A DNA stretch of 64,000 nucleotides, taken from assembly GCA_947449255.1 (NCBI GenBank), contig CANFQX010000008.1:59820-123819 (forward strand), read 5' to 3'. Below the pieces are notes generated by a model. The model was not told where the DNA came from. It was given only the letters and a program-made list of their open reading frames with translations, and searched no databases. This DNA is from Pseudobdellovibrionaceae bacterium. GTDB taxonomy: Bacteria; Bdellovibrionota; Bdellovibrionia; Bdellovibrionales; Bdellovibrionaceae. A program made the position numbers and the translations under genes. Positions 10,856 through 18,837 of this stretch are shown piece by piece (within the stretch, counting starts at the first letter, position 1; each line of letters opens with the position of its first letter).

Positions 10856-11842
10856 ATGTTTATGTCTAAAGTTATTCAACAAGGACTTCGAGTGCTCGAA
10901 GTGGAAGCTCAAGCTGTTTTAGCTCTCAAAGATCGCCTTGGCTCCGAGTTTGAGCAGGCGGTTCAAATTATTCAAGAATCTAAGGGCAAATTGATCCTCA
11001 CAGGAATGGGTAAGTCTGGCCAGATAGCTCGAAAGCTGGCGAGCACTTTTTCGTCAACTGGAACACCTGCATTTTTTCTGCATCCAGCAGAAAGTTCTCA
11101 TGGTGATTTGGGTATTATCGGCTCTGATGACGTGGTGTTAGCCCTTTCTTACGGAGGTGAATCCCCAGAATTTTCTGGAATACTTAAGTTTGTTGCGCGC
11201 AAGGGAATACCTTTGATTGCTTTAACTGGAAAATTAAACTCCTCGTTGTCAAAGGCGGCAACGGTCACCTTGAATGTTTCTGTTTCAGAAGAGGCTTGCC
11301 CTCTGGGTCTTGCTCCAACGGCTAGCAGTACGGCAACATTGGCTATGGGCGATGCGATTGCTATGGCTGTGATGGCAGAAAAAGGGTTTGGAGAAACTGA
11401 CTTTGCAGAGTTTCATCCAGGAGGAAGTTTAGGTTATCGTCTTTTGACACGTGTAAAAGATGTCATGCATGCAGGGGACGCACTACCTACAATTGGGCTT
11501 GAAGCCTCGCTCAGGGAAGTGTTTTCTATCATGACTCATAAAGATGTTCGTGGTGCCGCAGGTGTTGTCTCTGAAAGTGGAGATCTCATCGGTGTGATAA
11601 CGGATGGGCAGATTCGTCGTCGACTAGAAAAAAGTATGGATCCGTTGACTGGTGAAGCTAAGGACCTGATGACGGAGAACCCAAGAACGATTGATAGCAA
11701 TGAACTCGCTGAAAAAGCATTGTTCGTTATGGAACAGTTTCAAATCAATATGCTTTTTGTGTTGGATAAAGAGTCTGTTCAGCCTCGAAGACCTGTTGGA
11801 ATACTTCATGTTCAAGATCTTTTGCGAGCAAAATTGAGATAG
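10856..11842 (+). CDS. kdsD: Arabinose-5-phosphate isomerase, KpsF/GutQ type
   Basis: 328 residues. The SIS sugar-isomerase domain (~30-180) contains GMGKSGQIARKLASTFSSTG and the HPAESSHGDLG loop. Two CBS domains follow (~205-325; VKDVMHAGDALPTI and AKDLMTENPRTI). It makes arabinose 5-phosphate, the first KDO precursor. Five bases separate it from pyrG, and AGGTG lies just before the first ATG; a second in-frame ATG is at 10862. It is the last gene of the operon and is followed by a strong terminator. kdsC for a later step of the pathway is at 20.1 kb. Confidence 0.95.
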   Translation: MFMSKVIQQGLRVLEVEAQAVLALKDRLGSEFEQAVQIIQESKGKLILTGMGKSGQIARKLASTFSSTGTPAFFLHPAESSHGDLGIIGSDDVVLALSYGGESPEFSGILKFVARKGIPLIALTGKLNSSLSKAATVTLNVSVSEEACPLGLAPTASSTATLAMGDAIAMAVMAEKGFGETDFAEFHPGGSLGYRLLTRVKDVMHAGDALPTIGLEASLREVFSIMTHKDVRGAAGVVSESGDLIGVITDGQIRRRLEKSMDPLTGEAKDLMTENPRTIDSNELAEKALFVMEQFQINMLFVLDKESVQPRRPVGILHVQDLLRAKLR

Positions 11843-11848
11843 TGAAAT

Positions 11849-11890
11849 AAAATCCAACTAGACTAGAGGTCTAGTTGGATTTTAATAATT
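11849..11890 (+). terminator. Strong intrinsic terminator of the engB-kdsD operon
   Basis: A perfect 15-bp stem pairs 11849-11863 (AAAATCCAACTAGAC) with 11869-11883, around a 5-nt loop, and a T-rich tail follows. The A-rich left end makes it potentially usable on both strands. Confidence 0.92.
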
Positions 11891-12202
11891 TTTCTTCTGG
11901 ACAATGGTCCTTAAAAAAGAATAGCCGGTTCTAGTCTTTCACGTTAAAATCTTTTTAAGCTAAAAGAACCAATTTAATAATATTCTTCTAGTCCTTTACT
12001 TTCTTTGAAGGATTTCACTTTTTTTGCATAGACTGCCTGTCTAAAAATTGAGTAAAAACTCAAATCTCGAATCTTGAAAATTGTTTAAAAAGAATTATCT
12101 CTTTTCTAGACTAAGAGCCGTTGATGGTGTCGCCAAATTGACACAAAATAACTATGTAAAGAGCAAAAAAATTTCCTTAAGATTTTCTCTGGTTTGATTA
12201 AA
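11891..12202. other. AT-rich intergenic stretch without a gene
   Basis: About 310 bases with no credible ORF or tRNA. A TTGACA at 12138-12143 lacks a well-placed -10, and a small GTGTC/GACAC inverted repeat surrounds it. This probably contains the promoter and leader for the CheX-like operon, but I cannot place the promoter with confidence. Confidence 0.4.
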
Positions 12203-12227
12203 AGTTATTTCATTTATTGAAATAACT
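12203..12227 (+). promoter_or_regulatory. Perfect 10-bp hairpin in the leader of the CheX operon
   Basis: AGTTATTTCA (12203-12212) pairs with TGAAATAACT (12218-12227) around loop TTTAT. CTTTT follows, then the Shine-Dalgarno GGAAGGG at 12237-12243. It could be an attenuator or a translation-control hairpin; it is the only strong structure in this leader. Confidence 0.45.
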
Positions 12228-12251
12228 CTTTTCCCTGGAAGGGTTTGTGTG

Positions 12252-13124
12252 ATGGTTGAAAAGGCCTTAAAATATAAAAGCTATATATTAGTTTCTGGAT
12301 TTGATGAATCTGAAATAAAAGAAGTTAGAAACTATTTGGATGCGGAGTCTTTAAAGTCCGTTGGAATTAAAAGTCAGACCATTAATAAATCAGCTCTTGA
12401 ACAAGATGTTCATTTTCTGGGATGCTTTATTAAAAGCAGTGACGTGGATGAAATTTTAACCGCATTAGAGTCAGCCAAAAAGATGGCTCTTGGATTTAAT
12501 GTATTTTCAGATTTACCGTTGGTTGATATACAAACCTTAAAATCCTTGAATTCGCCATTGAAGGAAGTTTTGCCCGTTTTCTTTTCTGATCTTTTGCCGA
12601 AAAAGCTAAAAGACCTTTGTAGCTTTGCAGTGAGTTCAATCATACCTAATTTAATACCGGACATAGAAATTGACTTCCAGGAGTCAAAAGCGAGCACTTC
12701 AAATATTGCCTTCAACATTCAGCTGCACTGTGAAACTGTGGCAAAAAATTTCGTTGGTGCGATGACCTTGAGGGCTGATATTAATCTTTTAAGAAAAAAG
12801 AGCGAAATTCTATCAACTATCAGCGATGAAGACATCATGGATTGTTTGGCAGAAGTAACAAATCAAACCCTTGGGGTAATAAATTACAATCTGAAGAAGA
12901 TAAATATAGATGCTAGGATTGGACTGCCGACTATTTTGAATTCAACGACTGAATATAATATGCGTTCGTCTTTTTATTTACCAATATGCGTTTTAAATGA
13001 TGCGAATTATGGGGTGTCTACCAAGTTTTACATATTGTATCCCTTCATGAAAGGAAATGATCTTTTAGAAACCATAGAATTTGATGTAGGGTTGACACAA
13101 GAATGTGAAGTCGAGATATTCTAA
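12252..13124 (+). CDS. CheX-like phosphatase-domain protein
   Basis: About 290 residues. ATG 12252 is preferred over the adjacent GTG because GGAAGGG is 8 nt upstream. The N-terminal ~110 residues are unassigned. The C-terminal half (~145-285) resembles CheX, a CheC/FliY-class aspartyl-phosphate phosphatase: a GAMTLRAD strand, then EDIMDCLAEVTNQTLG containing the ExxN signature, then DARIGLPTIL. It starts a co-oriented run with a CheY-like receiver, a second CheX-like protein and an HD-GYP protein, which suggests control of receiver phosphorylation and c-di-GMP. No kinase gene is adjacent. Confidence 0.65.
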   Translation: MVEKALKYKSYILVSGFDESEIKEVRNYLDAESLKSVGIKSQTINKSALEQDVHFLGCFIKSSDVDEILTALESAKKMALGFNVFSDLPLVDIQTLKSLNSPLKEVLPVFFSDLLPKKLKDLCSFAVSSIIPNLIPDIEIDFQESKASTSNIAFNIQLHCETVAKNFVGAMTLRADINLLRKKSEILSTISDEDIMDCLAEVTNQTLGVINYNLKKINIDARIGLPTILNSTTEYNMRSSFYLPICVLNDANYGVSTKFYILYPFMKGNDLLETIEFDVGLTQECEVEIF

Positions 13125-13174
13125 TTATTTTATTTTAAAGATTAAAAATTTTTTTAGATCTGCGGGAGCCTGTA

Positions 13175-13546
13175 ATGCAAAAAGTATTGGTGATGGATGA
13201 TTCCAAAATTATAAGAGTAAAAATCAAAGATCTTTTAGTCAGCAATGGCTATGAAGTTTTTGAAGCCATTGACGGCCAAGATGCCTGGGAACAGTTGAGC
13301 TCGGGACAAGTTGATCCTGACTTCTTGATGCTTGACGTGAATACGCCACGGCTTGATGGAGTTTCGTTGTGTGAAAAGTTATTTGAGGCAAAGATTTGCC
13401 AAGGAAAGCCAATCTTTTTAGTGACCACTGAATCAAATCCGGAATTAAAAGAGCGGGCAAAAAGATGTGGTGTGAGTGCTTGGATACTTAAGCCCATTCA
13501 AGCAGATAAATTGCTTTTTGTGTTAAGTAAAGTTTTGAAGAGTTAA
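13175..13546 (+). CDS. CheY-like single-domain response regulator
   Basis: A 123-residue stand-alone receiver domain. The acidic pair is at residues 8-9 (VMDDSK), the phosphoacceptor Asp is ~54 (LMLDVNTPRLDG), the switch Thr is in LVTTES, and the conserved Lys is in ILKPI. GGGAG precedes the ATG. It lies between two CheX-like genes, so it is the likely substrate of those phosphatases and may signal to the HD-GYP protein downstream. The output partner is unknown because it has no DNA-binding or enzymatic domain. Confidence 0.93.
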   Translation: MQKVLVMDDSKIIRVKIKDLLVSNGYEVFEAIDGQDAWEQLSSGQVDPDFLMLDVNTPRLDGVSLCEKLFEAKICQGKPIFLVTTESNPELKERAKRCGVSAWILKPIQADKLLFVLSKVLKS

Positions 13547-13581
13547 TTGAATAACACGACTTTGAAAGGTGATGTGTTGAT

Positions 13582-14409
13582 ATGTCTTTGTTTGTAAGTC
13601 GAGTCGAACTGGGATGTATGGTTGTTGCTTGCCCAAGTTCAGTTGAAGCCCTCTCGTTTAAACATTTTGCCCTCTTCTCCGTAAAATGGCTTGAAAATCC
13701 AGTGAGCGGATATATTTTTGATTTTGGCACCGTGGTTGAATTTGACAAACAAGGCTACGCCCTATTTAAAAAATTCAAGCAAGACGCTCAAATATCAAAA
13801 AGGCCAGTATTTTCGATCAATGTCAAAAAGGAGATCAAAGCACAGTTTTCAAAAGATGGTGTAGATTTACTTTTTAACATTTGTGATACACCAGCCACAG
13901 CATTTAAAAATCTGGGAATTGAAATTAAGGTAGCTAAGAAAATTGATGTAACAGTAATCAATGCATTGATTGAAATTGTTGGAGCTGAAGTTAAAAAAAG
14001 TATGCAAATGGATGTCACTCGTGGAACTCCATTCTTGAAAAAGAGCATGGCCTTTGAGGGTGCTGGTATTATTGCTATCATATTGTTGTCTGGTCCTTCA
14101 GTGAATGGTTTGGTGAGGCTCTTGATGCCAGAGGATTTTACAATTGGATTGCACAGGCATATATACGGCGATGCAGTCTCCATCATTTCTGATGAAGTGG
14201 TTAATTATATGAATAATTTCACTGCAGAGATCTTCAAGAATATTCGCTCGAAGTTGTTTGAAGGAGATATTGATGTTGGTGAGGCATTTCCATCAATCTT
14301 TGTTGGGAAGCCTTCTGAAATAGTGACCCCTCGCCAAGAGGTTTCTATTGTAGTACCCTTTGAAGTATCCGTTGGAAAATTTTTTCTTGAAGTAGTAACA
14401 TCGAGCTAG
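13582..14409 (+). CDS. STAS-like plus CheX-like domain protein
   Basis: 275 residues. The first ~105 look like a STAS (anti-sigma antagonist) fold: a beta-rich start, then VSGYIFDFGTVVEFDKQGYALFKKF and RPVFSINV. The C-terminal ~145 are CheX-like, with GIIAIILLSGP, a DEVVNYMNNF helix carrying ExxN, and a short strand with FPSIFVG. The Ser/Thr normally phosphorylated in STAS antagonists is not clear, since the loop reads DFGTVVEFD. AAAGGTGAT precedes the ATG. It may tie receiver dephosphorylation to protein-protein switching. It sits 35 nt after the CheY-like gene. Confidence 0.6.
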   Translation: MSLFVSRVELGCMVVACPSSVEALSFKHFALFSVKWLENPVSGYIFDFGTVVEFDKQGYALFKKFKQDAQISKRPVFSINVKKEIKAQFSKDGVDLLFNICDTPATAFKNLGIEIKVAKKIDVTVINALIEIVGAEVKKSMQMDVTRGTPFLKKSMAFEGAGIIAIILLSGPSVNGLVRLLMPEDFTIGLHRHIYGDAVSIISDEVVNYMNNFTAEIFKNIRSKLFEGDIDVGEAFPSIFVGKPSEIVTPRQEVSIVVPFEVSVGKFFLEVVTSS

Positions 14410-14436
14410 AAATATTTTATTTTTTAGGGAGAGATA

Positions 14437-15771
14437 ATGTCTTTTAAGGTTCTCTATATTGGTGTTGGAACAGATATGATCAGTCATATGCAGAATCATC
14501 TGGCTAAACCTGAGTATGACAAATATGAAACTGACAATTTCTCAGTCATCAAGGATAAGTTAGAGAGTGGTCAAGTTGACCCCTATGCGCTGATATTTTG
14601 TGGTACTGAACTTAAAAATGTCTCAATCCAAGAATTAGGACAATTGCTGCGTTATGGATATGAAGCCATTCCGGCTTTTTTAATTACAACTGGTAATACA
14701 AAATTCAACTATCAAGATGTCATTAAAAATGGCTTTGGAGAGGTTTTTGTTCTGCCCTTAGATATGAACAAGCTTGAGAATTGTTTGACCGAGCTAGCTC
14801 AAGAGGCGAGTTTTCATAGTGTGAAGATCTTTGATTTAAAAGCAGGTGATGTTTTCGATTTTGATATTCACATATTTATGCCGGTGAATAAAAAATATGT
14901 TAAATATTTTTTTGCTGGAGTGCCCGTAGATGTTGAGCGACTGAAAAGACTAAAATCCCAGAGTGTGCCAATGGTTTTTGTGCCTAAAGAGCGCATGAAA
15001 GCATTTTATAAATATATGAGTTCGCGGCTGTTTGATATAGATTCAGGAAAGGGCTTAAGTGCCTCGGAGAGACAGGCCAAACTTGAAACCTCTGTTCGTG
15101 GCCTTGTTATGAATGTCTTTGAAAAAGATAAGGGTAATCCATTTGAGGCGGGCAGAAAAAAAATGGAAGATCTGAACGCTGTAGTTAATGAATTTATACT
15201 TAAAAAAGATCCGGGTGAGTGGTATCAGACGGTGCTTGCAAATGTTGGTTCTGATAAAGATCCCTATGCTCATGCGACTCGGGTATCAACTTTAGCTGCG
15301 TTATTTTCATTGGCTTTGAATATTGGAAAACCCGCTGAGTTGTCAGCAGCTGGGGTTTTTCACGATATTGGAATTGCTTCACTGCCCGTGGAGCTTTTCA
15401 GGACCAAAGAAGAACTTTGGACCTCCTATGAGTGGGAGTTATTCCATTTACATCCAGAGCTTTCTATTAAATATTTAAAAGAGAAAAAGATGATGCTTCC
15501 TGGGAACGTAGAGAAAATCATCTTACAGCATCATGAAAATTGGGATGGAACCGGATATCCCAAAAAGCTGAACAGGGATAAGATTTTAATGGAGGCTCAA
15601 TTGCTCCGCGTTGCCGATGAATTTGACTACCTGACTCGCTACGAGGCCAACAAAAAGGTAATGAAACCTATCGAAGCGATTAAGGATATTCAAAGAAGGA
15701 ATATCGTCAATCCAGCGATCACAAATAATTTAGCTGTTATGTTTGAAGAGGGCGAAAAGAATATCGAATAA
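14437..15771 (+). CDS. HD-GYP domain protein with degenerate receiver
   Basis: 444 residues. The N-terminal ~125 have the alternating pattern of a receiver, but the phosphoacceptor strand reads ALIFCG and the Lys loop reads VLPLD, so phosphorylation is unlikely. A middle region (~130-200; LKAGDVFDFDIHIFMPV) resembles domains often found before HD-GYP. The HD-GYP domain (~265-440) keeps H-ATRV, FHDIG, HHENWDGTGYP and the VADEFDYLT helix, so it should be an active c-di-GMP phosphodiesterase. AGGGAGAG precedes the start. It is the last gene of the CheX operon. Confidence 0.9.
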   Translation: MSFKVLYIGVGTDMISHMQNHLAKPEYDKYETDNFSVIKDKLESGQVDPYALIFCGTELKNVSIQELGQLLRYGYEAIPAFLITTGNTKFNYQDVIKNGFGEVFVLPLDMNKLENCLTELAQEASFHSVKIFDLKAGDVFDFDIHIFMPVNKKYVKYFFAGVPVDVERLKRLKSQSVPMVFVPKERMKAFYKYMSSRLFDIDSGKGLSASERQAKLETSVRGLVMNVFEKDKGNPFEAGRKKMEDLNAVVNEFILKKDPGEWYQTVLANVGSDKDPYAHATRVSTLAALFSLALNIGKPAELSAAGVFHDIGIASLPVELFRTKEELWTSYEWELFHLHPELSIKYLKEKKMMLPGNVEKIILQHHENWDGTGYPKKLNRDKILMEAQLLRVADEFDYLTRYEANKKVMKPIEAIKDIQRRNIVNPAITNNLAVMFEEGEKNIE

Positions 15772-15794
15772 TCATGCAGGCGAAGCAAAAAAAA

Positions 15795-16313
15795 TCAGAA
15801 GGACTCAAAAGTGCCTTTTTCTTTGTTTTTCCTGACCTTAGGGACCTCAAAGATCTGATTATGGAATGAAATATAAAACCCAGGCTTCAATAGTTTTGCG
15901 GCCAGCAAGGCTTCGGTCACGTTTTGAGCTGAATCGCTATCCTCAAAGCCCATGGGTATCATGGCGCCAGTGAACACGACTGGAACCCCCGGATTTCCAA
16001 GCACACTGTAGCAGTAATCAGCTGTCAGACTCATGGTGTCTGTGCCATGCAAGACCACGATGGGGCTCGATTTAGAAAGTTGGACTTTGATAGAATCTGC
16101 AATGAGAACTCGATCTGAATCAGTCATATATAAGGAATCTTTGCTCATAATTGGCAAAACAATAATATTTGTGTAGGGCAGTCTCATCTTGGATAAGATG
16201 CGATTGCGAATGCTGGCACCTCTATTTTGTAGGGAACCATCAAACTCATCATAGGTTTTTTCTATAGTCCCGCCAGTTGTTAGAATAACGACATCTTGAA
16301 TAGTATTTTTCAT
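15795..16313 (-). CDS. One-domain L-asparaginase-like protein
   Basis: The product has 172 residues against ~330 for full asparaginases. It keeps the N-terminal domain motifs: TTGGTIE with the nucleophile Thr, the HGTDTMSLTA block, and VFTGAMIPMG. The C-terminal domain, which normally completes the dimeric active site, is absent. Short homologues of this shape are annotated in other bacteria, so this may be a stable family rather than a truncation; no frameshifted remainder is visible downstream. It lies four bases after the DUF4105 gene on the same strand and probably shares its transcript. Confidence 0.8.
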   Translation of the reverse strand: MKNTIQDVVILTTGGTIEKTYDEFDGSLQNRGASIRNRILSKMRLPYTNIIVLPIMSKDSLYMTDSDRVLIADSIKVQLSKSSPIVVLHGTDTMSLTADYCYSVLGNPGVPVVFTGAMIPMGFEDSDSAQNVTEALLAAKLLKPGFYISFHNQIFEVPKVRKNKEKGTFESF

Positions 16314-16317
16314 ATTT

Positions 16318-18291
16318 TTAATAACCTAGGTGATTTTTTTTCGATGGTACACTCGATAGTCCTTGGTAGAAAAGCCGCAGGTTATCATGAATTGAGTTGA
16401 CCTCGTTTTGGCCGAATTTTTGCCTTAATAAATTCATCATAGAGTCTATTTCCGATTGGTTTTTATCTCTTTCCTTTTCAATGGAGCTCAAAAATATTTG
16501 TACTTTAGCTAACTCCACAGGAGAAGGGATTCCATACCCGGACTGTGTGAGATTCGAGGGGCTGGTGAGTTGACCATCTATATTAAAGGTTCTAGAAATA
16601 TTTTTCAGGAGGTCTTTTTGAATTTTAAGGTCTTCTTCATTGAGAGTGTTTTCAATAAGATTCTGGTAAATTTGGTCATCGAACCACTTTTCAATATATC
16701 TTTCCAGAAAGAGAAAGCTTGCGGGCCATTTTTGAGTGAGGGCCAGGGGGGCTGAACTCTTTCCTTTGTAAATTTCCCTACGATCTGAGGCCTTTAGGTT
16801 AAACCATTCAGAAATATCAAAATTGCTTTGTGCTTCCTTGTTGATAATATCAAGAGCTTCTTTGAGGTGAATGCTATTGGACTGGAAAAAGAAGCCATTT
16901 TCCTTTGCTAAAGGTAAGTTTCTTAAATCTAAATTTGAATCAATAAGATCTTTTTTAATAAGTTCTTCAAGAAGTCCTTGGGGAGTTTGGGGTCTGGAGT
17001 TTTGAATTTGTTTTCGACTAATTCCGGCTTTGAGCAAATTCATTGTTTCAAGGGCACAGTTGTTGGTTAGGAAATAGTATTGATTTTTATAAGACCAGTG
17101 AGTTTCTACAGCTCGTTCTAGGAAATTTTTGATTTCCTGCTGGGAAAGTTTTAAAGGATAGCTATAGAGATCTCTGAGTTGGACGATGTTGTACTCATTG
17201 ATGACTTGAGGGAGCGGCAAAAAGAAAAGGCGGCTCGGATACTTACCTAGAAGCCCTGATAAGGCACTGTTCTGTGGTTGATCTACAAAACCGCGAAATG
17301 AGAGCACCAAATGGTGTTCAATGTCTTTTAGGCACTCAGGCCCAACTTTTTCCCTTTGCGGCGAACAAATCACAACTCGCACCATCGAGTGTCCGAAGGA
17401 GGCAGAGGTTCCGCTTCCAGCACCGGCTAAGAGATAATGGATTTGATAGACTTTGCTGAGGTCAATGTTCTTAATGGCATTTTTTGCATTACCAAAGTGG
17501 GGATCAACGAACGACAGGCCCTGAGGGCAAGATTTTTGTCCAAAGGGATGATAAGAGAAATAATTAGATAAATATCGATAAATTGATGGGCGTCGGCATT
17601 GATATTCTGGGTCAGTTAAATAATATTCCATATTGACAGCGAACATTTCCCTGGAATTTTTTGACTCATAAACATCTGGTGATCTGTAACCAAAAGTGGT
17701 TTCTTTTATTCTTTCTCCGTGACCTTGAAAGGATTGGTACAATCCGGAGGCATCTAAAAAACCAGGAAGAGTCGAAATCGAGGACTCAATGCCGTGATAG
17801 AGTTCACAATACTCCGGCGGATAACTTGAATAGCCCCAGCCATCACAGATCATCAGAGCTTTAGCGATATCATCGGGTATGAATTGAAGTTGATCATAGA
17901 TGTGAGCAAACTCATGGATCAATGTTCGTTCGAGTAATTTTTGGTCTGAAAGAATTCTGAAGTTGAGTTCAATGTTTCCCTTGGCATTCACTTCGCCGGC
18001 AATTTTTGGATCGAAAAAATCCACCCTGATATTGTAGCGTTTTGAAGGAAATCTTTTTTCAATCCGCACTTTCATTTGTGGAGGAAGTGTTTTGTAGGTT
18101 TGGGTGAACTGAGCGGACAGCATTTTGCGTTGTTCTATTGTGATTGGTCCCTCTATGTAGACAAGAGGCGAACTTTGCGCTTGTTCAATAACGTTGGCTT
18201 GAGCCTTCGAAAAGCATTGCAAAGCCGCAAAAAGGCCAATAGCTAACACGAATTTATTAAGTTCTTTGCGGTTTGGTTTAATCACATCCAT
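16318..18291 (-). CDS. Periplasmic HExxH plus DUF4105 protein
   Basis: I use ATG 18291 rather than the TTG at 18330, because it gives a clean signal peptide (cleavage near SKAQA) and 657 residues. The N-terminal part contains LIHEFAH, a zinc HExxH motif. The centre (~290-450) resembles DUF4105, the periplasmic domain of Lnb-type lipoprotein N-acyltransferases: SFGHSMVRVV with a His and LTNNCALETMNLL with a Cys, the likely catalytic pair of that family. No C-terminal membrane segments are seen, unlike full Lnb. Either activity alone is possible, and the combination is what is unusual. No strong ribosome-binding site precedes the chosen start. Confidence 0.75.
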   Translation of the reverse strand: MDVIKPNRKELNKFVLAIGLFAALQCFSKAQANVIEQAQSSPLVYIEGPITIEQRKMLSAQFTQTYKTLPPQMKVRIEKRFPSKRYNIRVDFFDPKIAGEVNAKGNIELNFRILSDQKLLERTLIHEFAHIYDQLQFIPDDIAKALMICDGWGYSSYPPEYCELYHGIESSISTLPGFLDASGLYQSFQGHGERIKETTFGYRSPDVYESKNSREMFAVNMEYYLTDPEYQCRRPSIYRYLSNYFSYHPFGQKSCPQGLSFVDPHFGNAKNAIKNIDLSKVYQIHYLLAGAGSGTSASFGHSMVRVVICSPQREKVGPECLKDIEHHLVLSFRGFVDQPQNSALSGLLGKYPSRLFFLPLPQVINEYNIVQLRDLYSYPLKLSQQEIKNFLERAVETHWSYKNQYYFLTNNCALETMNLLKAGISRKQIQNSRPQTPQGLLEELIKKDLIDSNLDLRNLPLAKENGFFFQSNSIHLKEALDIINKEAQSNFDISEWFNLKASDRREIYKGKSSAPLALTQKWPASFLFLERYIEKWFDDQIYQNLIENTLNEEDLKIQKDLLKNISRTFNIDGQLTSPSNLTQSGYGIPSPVELAKVQIFLSSIEKERDKNQSEIDSMMNLLRQKFGQNEVNSIHDNLRLFYQGLSSVPSKKNHLGY

Positions 18292-18497
18292 GTAATAAGC
18301 AATTTTTATACCCTTTAATATGATGCTCAAAGCCTCGTAAATTCAGTCTTAGAGTCCAAGGGGTGTCGAACTCTTAGACATATCTTAAAATAAGTTCATC
18401 TTTCTATAAATTTGAACATCACTAAAAAAATCCTGGTATAAATTCAAGGAGCTTAATGCGGAAAAAAAATGGTTTTTAAATTACGAGGGAGTTTGTC

Positions 18498-18827
18498 ATG
18501 AAAATATTATTTTATAGAGTGGTTGGTTTATTGATCATAGTGGTGTCAGCACAAGCCTCTGATAAATCAATATTAACTAAAGTGACAGAGAGTGTGTCCT
18601 CTTCAAGTTATTCAAAAGTTGAATGCAGTATGGAAGACTACACTTGCCAGAAAATTATTTTGGATATGGGAAGACAAGAGGCTTTGAGTAGGGTTTTTTC
18701 TGATGAACAAGGTAAATTGTCAGTTGTTCTGCAACAGTCCATTGCCATTTTACGTAGTCAAAATTCAAGTTTGGTGAATTTTTCTGACGAACAAATTTTA
18801 TCAATCTTAGCATCGCAAGAACAATAG
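18498..18827 (+). CDS. Small secreted protein, unknown
   Basis: 109 residues with a signal peptide (about 1-20, ending VSAQAS) and a mature part of ~89 residues carrying one CSMEDYTC cysteine pair, probably a disulfide. GAGGGAG precedes the ATG. Only 10 nt separate it from the next secreted-protein gene, so the two are likely co-expressed and may interact. I recognise no family. Confidence 0.7.
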   Translation: MKILFYRVVGLLIIVVSAQASDKSILTKVTESVSSSSYSKVECSMEDYTCQKIILDMGRQEALSRVFSDEQGKLSVVLQQSIAILRSQNSSLVNFSDEQILSILASQEQ

Positions 18828-18837
18828 GAGTTGGCAG

